Source: Azolla caroliniana (lineage: Eukaryota > Polypodiophyta). Taken from it: a stretch of 64,000 bases of DNA. The stretch covers positions 7,812,001 to 7,876,000 of the forward strand of contig JBHGNT010000011.1 in assembly GCA_043228905.1 (NCBI GenBank). The letters are read 5' to 3'. This document shows positions 34,301 to 43,463 of the stretch, in pieces. The notes under the pieces are model-generated. The model had not been told where the DNA came from, searched no databases, and saw only the letters and a program-made list of their open reading frames with translations. Position 1 is the first letter of the stretch. Every line of letters starts with the position of its first letter. The translations under genes and the position numbers were made by a program.

Positions 34301-35376
34301 ACTCCTTCATGACCGACGAAGGGTACCTCAAAACGCAGTCCGACCACTGCGTGTTTGTGAAGAAGTTCGAAGGAGGAGATTTTCTAATACTCCTCCTGTA
34401 CGTGGACGACATGTTGATCGTCGGACGGGACCAGGTCAAGATTCGGATGCTGAAGAAGGCTCTTCACCGAACCTTCTCAATGAAGGACTTGGGTCCGGCG
34501 AGACAAATACTAGGGATGCACATCATCCGGGACCGGAGCAAGAAGCAGTTGTGGCTGTCACAAGAGAAGTACGTGACAAAGGTGCTTCAACGGTTCAACA
34601 TGTCGGAAGCAAGACCGGTCGGATCAACCCTACCGGCAAACTGCAAGTTGTCCAGCAAGCAAAGTCCCAAGACAAAGGCTGAAAAGGAGGATATGATGAA
34701 AGTGCCGTATGCCTCAGCTGTCGGGAGCCTGATGTACGCCATGGTGTGTACGAGACCGGACATCGGATACGCAGTCGGAGTGGTGAGCCGGTACATGAGC
34801 AATCCCGGCAAAGAGCATTGGAACGCGGTCAAGTGGATACTTCGATACCTGAAGGGCACGGCAAACGTGTGCCTCCGATTCGGCTCCGGTAAGCCCGAAC
34901 TCGACGGCTTCACCGATTCGGATATGTCGGCTGATGCAGATACCAGCCGGTCCACATCAGGGTATGTGATGACTTATGCAGGGGGAGCCGTTTCGTGGCA
35001 GTCGAGGCTGCAGAAGACGGTTGCGTTGTCAACCACGGAGGCGGAGTACATGGCAGCTGTTGAAGCCGGCAAGGAAATAATATGGATGAAGGACTTCATT
35101 AGAGAGCTCGGGATCCGGCAGGAGGAGTACCGACTCTACTGCGATAGTCAGAGTGCCATCCACCTCGCAAAGAACGCGGCCTACCATTCCCGGACGAAAC
35201 ACATCCAGCGTAGATACCACTGGATCTGGGAAAGGATAGAAGACAAGGAGTTCGTGCTGACGAAGATCCACACGAACGAGAACGGGTCGGATATGCTGAC
35301 CAAGGTGCTCACACCCGACAAGCTGGAAGCATGCCGGAAGAGGATCGGATTGGAGAGACATCCCATGCCGAAGTGA
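31303..35376 (+). CDS. C4 gag-pol polyprotein (1357 aa, intact)
   Basis: The first ATG in frame (31261) is inside the LTR, so I take the ATG at 31303 (MEGGGSGQ). Order: gag capsid (LNAQNYADWKIKMEDLLI), zinc knuckle CFHCGKPGHFRKNC at 233-246, protease D320 (WVVDSGAS), pre-integrase HHCC (LWHKRLCHM, CTDCLAGK), integrase D509, D571, E606 (HTDVC, ADNGGEY, GLAERMN), acidic linker about 750-850, RT with MDVKTAFLHGD and YVDD at 1033-1036, RNase H from D1205 (FTDSDMS) through STTEAEYM and CDSQSA. It ends KRIGLERHPMPK. Normal single-frame copia layout, about 1,300-1,400 aa, with no lesion seen. It makes the virus-like particle, copies the RNA and integrates the cDNA. Antisense ORFs across it are shadows. 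Confidence 0.97.
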   Translation: MEGGGSGQPMMMVLNAQNYADWKIKMEDLLIVRDLYEPIDRSEIPKGVLESEWKLLNRKAVATIRQYVDVSVLQHVANDTNAYEMWKKLSGLYERKNALNRTSLMRKIVNLKYRDGESMVEHVSTFMGFVNQLAAIKFPLEDAMQAIILMCTLPDSWENLVVTLSTSCTEDNLSLQTVKTSILNEEARRRDKEPASDSKALLTESERGRHWNRSPQRREKSGTRSQSRGRPTCFHCGKPGHFRKNCRHYRKDNGADDTDSKKSPERNGAYRGATDRRGSDRRGQDRKGTTALAASEEEIMLITEEGELNIAGDETTWVVDSGASFHLTPERRYFSSYTAGEHGCVRMGNEGTCRIAGIGDVWLTTPTGCKMLLKDVRHVPEVRLNLISAGRLDDEGYTGSIRNGVMKFSKGNLIVARARKVNTLYLMNSRLCPEELNVAADTAGELWHKRLCHMSEKGMKRLVEDNLIPVKHVHLEKCTDCLAGKQNRTSFHSRPPTRRSAPLELVHTDVCQVETKSHGGAQYFVTFIDDHSRKLWTAPLKTKDQVLCVFKELHARVERESGKKLKAIRADNGGEYRGQFQEYCRSKGIRLEFTVPKTPELNGLAERMNRTIMERVRSMLAHAKLPKGFWAEAMSTATYVINRSPSVPLDGDTPQKVWTGKEVSYRHLKVFGCLAYVHVAKDRRGKLDPKTRPCIFLGYGDDEFGYRVWDPVDKKIFRSRDIIFMENKTLADWESEKKMKSSKSTGEDQLYEEQSRPARDRLALEDPAEDGEETEPAEEDENDTGTGPDPEMDSDEEESEEPVTEAPERRYPLRERRAPRKFPEPEHVLLTDEGEPESFEEAKHDTQSRRWLSAMQDEMDSLHENHTYELVELPKGKRALRNKWVFKLKPGDAGNPPRYKARIVVKGFQQKKGVDFDEIFAPVVKMTSIRTVLSIAASMDLEVEQMDVKTAFLHGDLDEEIYMQQPEGFEKKGKEHLVCRLKKSLYGLKQAPRQWYRKFDSFMTDEGYLKTQSDHCVFVKKFEGGDFLILLLYVDDMLIVGRDQVKIRMLKKALHRTFSMKDLGPARQILGMHIIRDRSKKQLWLSQEKYVTKVLQRFNMSEARPVGSTLPANCKLSSKQSPKTKAEKEDMMKVPYASAVGSLMYAMVCTRPDIGYAVGVVSRYMSNPGKEHWNAVKWILRYLKGTANVCLRFGSGKPELDGFTDSDMSADADTSRSTSGYVMTYAGGAVSWQSRLQKTVALSTTEAEYMAAVEAGKEIIWMKDFIRELGIRQEEYRLYCDSQSAIHLAKNAAYHSRTKHIQRRYHWIWERIEDKEFVLTKIHTNENGSDMLTKVLTPDKLEACRKRIGLERHPMPK

Positions 35377-35386
35377 AGGGGGAGTT
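35374..35386 (+). other. C4 polypurine tract
   Basis: TGAAGGGGGAGTT overlaps the stop codon and touches the 3' LTR. Confidence 0.9.
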
Positions 35387-36104
35387 TGTTGGGATTTCGG
35401 TCCCTCCGGATGGGATGTCCGGAGATGAATGACGGCAAGCCCGGTTGCGGTTACGGAACCGGATGATGAAGAGTACCCGGCATGAAGCCGGATGAAGAGT
35501 ACCCGGCTACGGAGCCGGATGATGAAGACCCCGGTTACGGAGCCGGATGATGAAGACCCCGGCTACGGAGCCGGATGATGATGACCCCGGCTACGGAGCC
35601 GGATGATGAAGACCCCGGCTACGGAGCCGGATGACGAATGTACCCGGAGAGAGATCCGGATGCGGGGACATATTTGTGAATATGTTTGCCAAGAGCCCTT
35701 GAGGCTATATTTGTAAATAGCCCGAAAGTCATATGTGTATAAATATGACTTAGGACAAACAGTTTTATGTTGTTGCTTATTTTTCATGAGAAGTGAGAGC
35801 AGCCGAGAGAGAGAGAGATAGAGCGCGAGAGAGACGAAGAGGTAGACGCCTCTGTGTACTTCCGCCGCCTGTGGCGAGGACAGCGAGCTCAAGGTCGTTG
35901 CCTTGCAGCTCGCCATTGTATATTTCTCTGTGCATAGTTTGGTTCGGAGTCTCGCACTCCCGTGGTTTTTCCCGTATAGGGTTTTCCACGTTAATCCCTG
36001 TGTATCGCGTCTTTCTCTGTATTTCCTATTTTCTGCTACATTGATCTGCGATTAATCGGTTGTGGCCGAGTGGCGAAGGTGAATCAAAGCGGTGATTCCT
36101 TACA
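35387..36104 (+). repeat. C4 3' LTR (718 bp)
   Basis: Same length and repeat number as the 5' LTR; two substitutions noted. Confidence 0.95.
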
Positions 36105-36109
36105 GTTGT
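36105..36109. repeat. C4 target-site duplication, right copy (GTTGT)
   Basis: Exact match to 30551-30555; removing C4 and one copy restores the C3 frame. Confidence 0.93.
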
Positions 36110-37070
36110 ATCATGTACACCTCTTCTTCTAACTCTCCTTGGAGGAAAGCATTTTTCACGTCCATCTGGTGGAGGTGCCACCCTTTCGTTGCGGCGAGTG
36201 CAATTACTGTCCGTACAATTGTCATCTTTGCCACTAGGGCAAAGGTTTCTCCGAAGTCTATGCCGTGCGTTTGCGCGTAGCCTTTCGCAACGAGCCGTGC
36301 TTTGAGGCGATTTACGGATCCGTCGGCATTGTATATTTGCAGCCAATTGCATTCTTGTTCGGGGGGAGAGGAACGAGATCCCATGTCTCGTTTTTGCATA
36401 ACGCGTCCATCACCTCATTCATCCCGTCGACCCATTGCGGATCCTTTGCAGCTTCGGAAAGCATTTCCGGTTCCCGTACTGACGCTACTTTCATCATAAA
36501 AGCATAGTGATACGCCATGTTCTCGTTTCGTTGTAGTCGTAGCGGCGTACGGGGTTTTTTTCACGTGTGGATCGGCGTAGCTCTCGATCCGTGGGGAGTA
36601 TGGCTTTCTTCGCTCCATCTATGCGGATGTCGAGATCTTCAAATTCACTGTCAAGAGAGTGAAGCATCTCGGTCTCTTCCTGATCTTCATATTCCCACAT
36701 TTTCGCCTTCCCTTTGTCCAGCTTCAGACTCGGCCGAGATGTGCTTTCATCACTCGGCGGCTCTGATGGCCCACGAAGTTGGGGATCGGCTCACACAGAT
36801 GTTAGAAGACAACCCAATTACGACTCGGCCGAGATGTGCTTTCATCACTCGGCGGCTCTGATGGCCCACTCAACCGTGTCGTAATTGGGTTGTCTTCTAA
36901 CATCTGTGTGAGCCGATCCCCAACTTCTATTTCTATTTCAATGTCATCCGCATCGAGCAGGGTTGGAGTCGAAGTATTCTCTGGTGCGTACCAGGATGCG
37001 TATTCATCGAAGACTACGTCTCGACTTGTTCGAACCTTACGGGTAGATGGGTTGTAGCATTTGTACCCCT
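36110..37070 (-). pseudogene. C3 integrase tail and N-terminal RT, with an internal fold-back duplication
   Basis: The acidic linker (EIEIEVGDRLTQMLEDNPITTRLSGP) is present twice, once inverted, because of the rearrangement at 36727-36927. RT starts around [18 protein letters not shown], continues [37 protein letters not shown] and [20 protein letters not shown], and is then cut by C4 at 36104. The other half of this RT starts at 30550. Confidence 0.85.
36727..36927. repeat. Inverted 50-bp arms plus direct 48-bp duplication in C3
   Basis: 36775-36824 is the exact reverse complement of 36878-36927, and 36727-36774 recurs directly at 36822-36869, apparently without mismatch. The extra ~95 bases thus consist of an inverted copy of the downstream 50 bp joined to a direct copy of the upstream ~48 bp. 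Confidence 0.92.
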
Positions 37071-38330
37071 CTATTCGAGTGAGTATCCTACGAGGATACA
37101 TTTCTCCGACTTTGGGTCAAGCTTTTGCCGCGTATCGTCGGGAATATGTACGTAGGCGATAGAACCGAAAACACAAACATGTGACAAGTCCGACTTCTTT
37201 CCGAAGAACTTCTCATGCGGAGTTATATCGTGTACTCCTGAGGTTGTGCACCTATTCATGAGATATACGGTCGTATTTGCCGCTTCTACCCAATATGATT
37301 TCGGCAGGTTCTTCTCGTTCATCATGGCTCGTGCAACTTCTACTGCATGGCGATTTTTACGTTTTGCTATATTGTTTTGCTGAGTGTTTCGACACGAGAA
37401 CTCTCGTCGGATTCCTTCTTTTTGGAGATATGCCGTAAATTCATCCGAAAAATATTCTTTGCCTCCATATGATCGAAGACAACGTACATGCTGACCTGTA
37501 GTTTTTTCAACTTCGGTCTTGAATGTCTGGAAGTGCTTGAACACTTCACTCTTCTACTTCATCGGATAGATCCAGGTGTTCCTAGAGAAGTCGTCAATGA
37601 AGGTGACATAGTATCGGCATCCGCCGAATGTTGTTGTCTAGGTTGGTCCCCACACATCTAAATGTACGACATCCAAGATTCCTTTGCTCACATTCCGCTC
37701 TTTAGGGAATGGGTGATGACGTTGCTTTTCAAACTGACATGCTTCGCATACGCCTATAATCTCTTTCGCCGTAAAGTTCAGGAGTCTGATTACAACTCCT
37801 TTCGATTGCATATTTTGGAGCTTCTGGAGATTGATGTGGCTGATTCTCTTGTGCCACAGTTTCAAGTTAGTTTAGACTTTCTGGGCCTTTGCGTACATGG
37901 CCGACTTTACCTTGCTCGATTCGAGGATGAACATATGGCCTTCTCGTCCGCCGTGAGCTACGACTTGATTGCCTTTTTCGATGAGGCATCCGTCATTATT
38001 GAAGCGTACTTGCATTCCTTGTTCAACAATCTGGCCAACTGAGACCAGGTTTTTCGTAATGGTGGGGACATGCAGCACGTTCTTGAGGTAGGTCTGTTTG
38101 TTGTCATTTCCGAATGGGACGTTCCCGATATGCTGTATGGGGTGTGACGTGTCATCTCCAATTTTGACATATCTTGGACGTTCGGGCTTTCGTAGTTCCC
38201 GAAACCAATCTTCATGGGACGTCATGTGATTGGATGCTCCCGAATCGACAAACCATACGTTGTTCGGAGTGGAAGCGGTAGTTGACGCAAGTGCAGACAT
38301 TGAGTGCGCTTCGTGCTTCATTATGAACAT
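37071..38330 (-). pseudogene. C3 protease and integrase
   Basis: Protease active site is FVDSGASNHMTSHEDW near 38253-38210. The pre-integrase HHCC domain has LWHKRISHINLQ and CEACQFEKQ (37860-37730), then VHLDVWGPT and a TAG stop at 37638-37640. The core resumes FVTFIDDFSR-like and YGGKEYF. The second catalytic Asp is Tyr/Gly text (RSYGGKEY for RSDNGGEY), and the catalytic Glu is Lys (AAA at 37362-37364). YWVEAANTTVYLMNR and FGSIAYVHIP follow. Several lesions, so inactive. Confidence 0.85.
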
Positions 38331-38369
38331 TCCGCCGCAGTCGCCGTAGTCGGAGTTCGTGGTGTAATT

Positions 38370-39253
38370 TGTTAGTTGTCGGCCTTGCTCATGCTTCTTA
38401 TTCCGACACTCCTCTTCGTAGTGGTCGGGTTTTCCGCAATACCTGCACTCAACTGGGTTCCTATGGTTGTTTGGTCCGGCGTGATGACTCCCCCTTTCGC
38501 CGAACTCTCTGGGGTCGTTTCTATCCGCTTGCCATTGGTGGGAGTTACGCTCTTGGTTGTGTTGGCCTTGGTCGAATCAACCTCTCCTTCCGCGACTTTG
38601 TCCTCTTCCTCCATCAAAGTTCGAATATAGCATTTGTCCATCATGCGCGTTGTTCCTTTGACGCACGTGATTCTCTTCGACTAGCAACAATGATTGGAGA
38701 TAAAAAAAGGAGGGAGAATTCTCTCTCGTGAGAATGGCCGATCTTATTGCGCCAAAACGCGGTGCCAAGCATCGAGGCATATCTGCACCATTTCTTCGTC
38801 GTCAATGCTAACATTGATCGATCCAAGGGCATCACACAACTCCTTGATCTTTAAGGTGTAGTTGCTGATTGACATGTCCCTTTGTTGAAGATTGTTCAGC
38901 TCTTGTTGAAGATTGTTCAGCTCTTGTCGAAGTTGGAGCTTTCGTGCGGCTGTATTGGCTGCAAAAATCTTCTTGAGGTTTTCCCACACTTGCTTCGGCG
39001 GTTTAGCCTCTCGAATGTAGCCAAGCATATGATCATGAACGCATGATGCGAGGCAATACAACACATGGCTTGTGGCCTGCTCCCAAGCGGGATAGTCAGC
39101 GTGTGTTGGGTTGGGGTGTGATTCGTGAGCTCCTTCGATGTAGCTCCAGTAGCTTTGTCCAACAAGGTATTGATGCATCTTGTATTCCCAAGATGCAAAG
39201 TTCGTTCTATCGAGCTTCTCGGTAGGAAGAGCGCTTCCCATTTGAGTATTCAT
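38370..39253 (-). pseudogene. C3 gag
   Basis: A frame from 39253 begins MNTQMGSALPTEKLDRTNFASWEYKM, the start of the copia gag, and runs to a stop at 38744 after WHRVLAQ. An 18-21 bp in-frame duplication gives ELNNLQQ twice (near 38885-38925). After a frameshift the text resumes as LQSLLLVEEN and ends with the zinc knuckle CRYCGKPDHYEEEC (near 38445-38404), with all four ligands. Nucleocapsid and capsid functions are those of the family; the frameshift breaks the chain. Confidence 0.85.
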
Positions 39254-39341
39254 TGTGATTTCTTCTCTGTCGATGGGCCGGTTCTGTTGATCGTTGGCAT
39301 GCAACACAACACAGTCGAAAATGCTTGATCAGGCAACCACA

Positions 39342-39353
39342 CGCTCTGATACC
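39342..39353 (-). other. C3 primer-binding site
   Basis: TGGTATCAGAGC in the minus sense, complementary to the 3' end of initiator-Met tRNA, directly against the 5' LTR. Confidence 0.9.
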
Positions 39354-39675
39354 ATGTAATGAAATGAAGGCAAGAGTGATTGCAATGCAGTGGAAGATCA
39401 TTGAGAGAGAGAGTGTGTGTGTGTGTGGCAATAGAGGGGGGGGGGGGGGGGGAGAGAGAGAGAGATCTTGAGACAAAGATAGAAAAACTAAATTGTGTAT
39501 TAACCAAAAATACATCAAAACATAAAACGTCCAATAGTAACTAAGTTACAAGGGGTTGGTTTAAATACCAACTGAGCTAGGGCAAGTGCCCTTTCTACTA
39601 TTTACAAAACTAGCTTGGTATGTCCATGAGCTAGTGTGAAGCCTATCTATGGGAAGTTGAGTTCGATTCTCAACA
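39354..39675 (-). repeat. C3 5' LTR
   Basis: Same ends as the 3' copy. At the microsatellite position it has a run of about 17 G followed by (AG)n (39436-39465). Confidence 0.9.
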
Positions 39676-39680
39676 AGGAT
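39676..39680. repeat. C3 target-site duplication, right copy (AGGAT)
   Basis: Exact match to 28860-28864. Confidence 0.9.
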
Positions 39681-39981
39681 AAACAAAGGAAAAGCCAAAA
39701 GTATTTTGAGATCTTCCCCTAAATTACATTACTAATGGAGTGGGTGCTAAATTCATTAGGCCATTGTAAATTGTGTTATTGGTTGATCTTGAGATTATCA
39801 CGTTCCACTACAAAGATAATGTTATGGGTAGTAACTTGTGCAGAAATAATCCATCTCTTCTCTCATTTTTTTCTCATAAATCTATGTTTGTATTAAAACA
39901 AGATAATAATACAAAATTGAAAGAATCAAGTAAGTGATTCTGTGTAGCGGAAATTAATCAGAAAAGTGTGTGTGTGCCCAG
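39681..39981. other. Intergenic right of C3
   Basis: No gene or element recognised. Confidence 0.6.
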
Positions 39982-40190
39982 ATGGATGTAGCTCAGTTGG
40001 TAAGGTTGCCCAATGGAGACCAGATTGTCATGGGTTCAAGCCCCTACATTCCACAGTGGCATTTAGTGAATTAAGAGATATATAAGAAGTATATAATAGA
40101 GAGGTGAAGAAGTTGGGTTTCAAACCGAGAACGTAGTGCTTGTAGTGCTAACAACTTACAACTAGGGTAAGGTAATCACGAAATAAAAAA
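39982..40190 (+). mobile_element. tRNA-derived SINE
   Basis: GATGTAGCTCAGTTGG (A box) and GGGTTCAAGCCCC (B box) are 34 bases apart within a tRNA-sized unit whose ends GGATGTA and TACATTCC nearly pair. A body of about 130 bp and an A-rich end (AAATAAAAAAAAG) follow. The anticodon arm does not fold as in a true tRNA. A truncated relative is at 53782-53828. Part of the body (GGTTTCAAACC, 40116) may be a second, opposite tRNA-like unit. Confidence 0.6.
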
Positions 40191-40212
40191 AAGAGAGAGA
40201 TAGAGGGGTGTA

Positions 40213-40985
40213 ATGCATTATTAGATGAGGAGTTTTTGGATATCCAGAGTCAATTGCATGTTATTATTTCTCAGTTGCAATGCCAAAGTTATCGTTATGC
40301 TAAGACGCGACAACTCAGGGATGGGCTCATAGATAATCAATGTCAATCTAATTTGTTTTTCCAAACGTTACATCCTACTTATACTTAATCTAATATGGTA
40401 CATTTGAAGCAAGGGGATGCATTTGTAGTGGATCATGCTACAATACTTGACATATGTGTTCAGTACTTTAAGGAGTTGATTGGCCCACAATTGTTAATGA
40501 CAAATGAGGTGAGTAGAGCACGCCATGAGTTTTATGATGTGGTTGGATGTATTATGCACGACCTCATTAGTCATGCATTGGATGCAGATTTCACTGAGGA
40601 TGAGGTGGACACGGTTTTAAGGCATCTTCCTAGTGGTAAGAGCCCTGGTTGGGATGGCTTGACAAAGGAAGTTTTTAAGCGATATTCGAACATTTTAAAG
40701 GGGTCCTTAACCTTGATGTTTCAACATTGTTGAGATTTTGGTTGTATGCCTCAAGCTTGGAATGTTGGTCTAATTAAATTAGTTCCAAAGGTGGCATCTC
40801 CCGAGTCATTTTATCAATGGAGACCTATTTCTTTGATGGGGGGGTCGTGTAAGATATTTTCTAAGGTCTTGGCAAATAGATTACAAAAGTATTTGCCAAA
40901 GTTGGTACATCCCGCCCAACATGGTTTTATTGCAGGTAGGAATATATTGCATAATGTATTAAATGTTCAAATGGTTAGGAATATG
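40213..40985 (+). pseudogene. LINE (L1-type) reverse transcriptase fragment
   Basis: Frames give LLDEEFLDIQSQL...YRYAKTRQLRDGLIDN, VRHLPSGKSPGWDGLTKEVFKRY-type text, then, after a TGA near 40732, MPQAWNVGLIKLVPKVASPESFYQWRPISLMGGSCKIFSKVLANRLQKYLPKLVHPAQHGFIAGRNI. This is the endonuclease-RT linker and RT domains 0-2 of a plant L1. The catalytic FADD region and both element ends are missing, and it is cut on the right by C5 LTR sequence. Confidence 0.85.
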
Positions 40986-42013
40986 TCCCTCTTGTGGGAG
41001 GAGTCGACTGTTCGATTGAGTAAGGGCCGAGAGTCGATGGCAAGGAGTAGCCGACTGGTCAGGCTGAGAGCTGACAATCAAAAACATGGAGAGTCGATAG
41101 TAGATGATTCAAGTTGAGGATAAGACCAACTAGTCGGGCCGACTGGACAGTCGACTCACAGGGAGTCGGCTAGTCAAATCGACTAGTTGATCAGTTGGTT
41201 GATTAACGATTATTGTTATTAACAACTATTATTATTATTAATAATAATAACAGTTACATTTGTAAATAGCCCATATTGTGTATAAGTATAAATACACCTA
41301 TGGCAAACATAATGTATGTGTATGTGTAGAACAAAAAGAGTAGAATACAACGAAGTGTTATGTAGATAGAGAGAGAGTGAGAGAGAGAGTGGCGGTAGAG
41401 TTCAAAGAACTTGCCAAGAGCCCTAAGGGTTATCCTCTAAGTTTTTAGAGAGTGTTGTAACCGTTCTTTGTATTCTCTGTTGTATAGTGGATCTCTGTTC
41501 CTGACTAGTCAAGCCGACTGGACAGTCGACTCACAGGGAGTTGGCTAGTCAAATTGACTAGTCGATCAGTCAGTTGATTAACGATTATTGTTATTAACGA
41601 CTATTATTATTATTAGATAATAATAATAACAGTTACATTTGACATAAATAGACCATATTGTATATAAGTATAAATACACCTATGGCAAACATAATGTATG
41701 TGTAATGTTAGTACAAAAAGAGTAGAATACAACGAAGTGTTGTGTAGATAGAGAGAGAGTGTGTGTGTGAGAGTGGCGGTAGAGTTCAAAGAACTTGCCA
41801 AGAACCCAAAATGGTTATCCTCTAAGTTTTTAGAGAGTGTTGTAATCGTTCTTTGTATTCTCTGTTGTATAGTGGATCTCTGTTCTCGTGGTTTTCCCCA
41901 CATTTAGGGTTTCCATGTAAAACATTGTGCATTGTGCATATTTTGTCCATTTGTTCTTTCTGTTTTCGCGCGGTGTAATTCTGCATAACTTTCTCACAGT
42001 CTCCATCGCATCA
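40975..42013 (+). repeat. C5 5' LTR with an internal ~380-bp tandem duplication
   Basis: Sequence from CCGACTGGACAGTCGACTC (about 41139) through the TATA box (GTATAAATACACC, ~41285) to GTATAGTGGATCTCTGTTC (~41500) recurs from about 41512 to 41885 with small differences. After the second copy it continues as a normal U5 to CATCA at 42013, followed by a primer site. The left edge is uncertain; GTCCCTCTTGTGGGAG near 40985 resembles the start of C4/C7 LTRs. Confidence 0.65.
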
Positions 42014-42015
42014 AA

Positions 42016-42469
42016 CTGGTACGAGAGCATCGAGGTGAAAGATGGAAGGAGGTGTGAGTGACTTCCCAGGAATGATGGTCCTGAACTCACACAACTATGC
42101 AGACTGGAAGATCAAAATGGAGGAACTTCTCATTGTCAAAGATCTGTATGAGCCCATCGACAGAGAACAAATACCCATGGGGGTATTGGTGTCTGAATGG
42201 AAACTCCTCAATAGAAAGGCGGTGGCCACCATCAGATAGTGCTTAGACGTAAGTGTCCTTCAGTATGTGGCCAACAACACTAATGTCTACGAGATGTGAC
42301 AAAAACTGTCAGGATTGTATGAGAGGACGAATTCCCTCAACAAAACATCTTTGATGAGAAAGATTGTAAGATTGAAGTATAGAGATGGAGAAAGCATAGT
42401 TGTGCACATCAACACATTCATGGGGCTGATAAATCAACTTGCGGCATCCAAGTTTCCCCTAGATGATGC
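42016..42469 (+). pseudogene. C5 primer site and gag, cut by C6
   Basis: CTGGTACGAGAGC (42016-42028) is a mutated initiator-Met site. From ATG 42042 the product MEGGVSDF...LNSHNYADWKIKMEELLIVKDLYEPID follows the C4 gag almost word for word; stops at 42237-42239 and 42297-42299 break it. It ends at PLDDA where the C6 LTR begins. Same lineage as C4 but older. Confidence 0.85.
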
Positions 42470-42799
42470 TGTCGAATACTGGTCTATAATGGCCGTATTC
42501 ACATTGTCTCTTGGACAAACTAGATTTAGGATAATTCTGTAAATAGGTCAAAGGGCAGTTGCCCTAGCCCAATTAGTATATATGGGGCTTGGTAACCTAG
42601 TTTGTTGTTGTTCATCTTGGTCATTGCCTCCATTCATTTGTAACTTTGAGCTTGAATAATACATTTACATATTGTGTGCTTCGTGTTCTATCTCTCTCCC
42701 CCTCATTTTGTTATGAGATCTTGCTTTCACTTACACACTCGATGATCTTCAGTCAGGGTGCTATAGATGTTTTCACACTGACGACCTTAGTTCCCAACA
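42470..42799 (+). repeat. C6 5' LTR (330 bp)
   Basis: Begins TGTCGAATACTGG inside the C5 gag and ends TTCCCAACA, followed after three bases by GGTATTAGAGCA, a decayed primer site split by the MITE. It contains CTAGTTTGTTG and a TC-rich leader. GATGC at 42465-42469 would be its left target copy; the right end is not in view. Confidence 0.75.
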
Positions 42800-42812
42800 T
42801 CAGGTATTAGAG

Positions 42813-43456
42813 CATAGATTGACATATTCGCATTCGTCGGGGTTCCATTCGAATGCAAGCGAATACGAATACGAATGGGTGGTCAAGTATTCGTTTGACC
42901 TCCCCCAAAAAAGAAAACTCTTTTTTTTTAAATTTCTTAGGATAAAAAAAAGGAACTTGACAATAAATAGGGATAATAAAAGAGGGACTTGGGGACTTGT
43001 CACTATTAAATTTTTATAATAAATGTATAACTTATAAGTATTTATTTTATTTTTAATAAATAAATAAAATAAAATAAAGGCTCATTAATTTCTCACTTTT
43101 TATTCCCTCAAAATTTATGGATATTTTTATCTTGTCATTAAAAGTAGTAATTCAAACTAATGATATCTTCAAAGTTCATACTAATCATATTTGTATAATA
43201 AATATAAAAATATTTGGTATTTAAAAATTAATTAATTAAAATAAGTTTCATAAACTCTCTTGCCACTATAATCTATTAATGAATAATTGTTCTTTTTTTG
43301 GTGAAATATATTTATTTAAATAAATAAATAAATTTTTTATATTTATTTTGCAAAACGAATGGTTTTTTAATATTCTTGGGGCCATTTCATATTCTCGAAT
43401 ATTGAGAATATTGCGCATGGAGAATATCACGAATATCACGCATGTGTCAATCTATG
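42813..43456. mobile_element. MITE-like DNA element in the C6 primer site
   Basis: A 644-bp AT-rich insert begins CATAGATTGACA and ends TGTCAATCTATG, a perfect 12-bp terminal inverted repeat. ATTAGAG is present on both sides (42806-42812 and 43457-43463); removing the insert restores GGTATTAGAGCAGAGG. The flanks can also be read as a 9-bp ATTAGAGCA duplication, so superfamily is open (Mutator-like or hAT-like). There is no coding frame. Confidence 0.82.
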
Positions 43457-43463
43457 ATTAGAG

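Larger units (their letters stand above)
30556..36104 (+). mobile_element. C4: complete, young copia element (Tork/Tnt1-like) inside C3
   Basis: Two 718-bp LTRs, primer site, one unbroken gag-pol frame and polypurine tract are all present, with GTTGT duplicated outside both LTRs (30551-30555 and 36105-36109). The LTRs differ at only two positions that I can find (A/T in ACATATTTG[A/T]GAATATG; G/A in TTAGG[G/A]CAAAC). Everything required for transposition seems intact. It is the youngest element in the window because it interrupts C3 cleanly and has near-identical LTRs. Confidence 0.96.
28865..39675 (-). mobile_element. C3: copia element split by C4
   Basis: LTRs at 28865-29249 and 39354-39675, with AGGAT on both outer sides (28860-28864 and 39676-39680), define the element; without C4 it is about 5.26 kb, a normal copia length. 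Gene order on the minus strand is gag, protease, integrase, RT, RNase H. The coding region has frameshifts and stops in gag, integrase and RT, so it is dead. C4 entered between the Gln and Pro codons of a conserved RT QPPGF motif. Confidence 0.93.

Noticed and set aside
33552-34347. Long minus-strand open frames opposite the C4 gag-pol
   Set aside because: They are shadows of the GC-rich codon pattern of the real frame and resemble no protein.
39982-40056. Possible functional tRNA gene
   Set aside because: A and B boxes are present but the anticodon arm does not form and a SINE body with an A-rich end follows.
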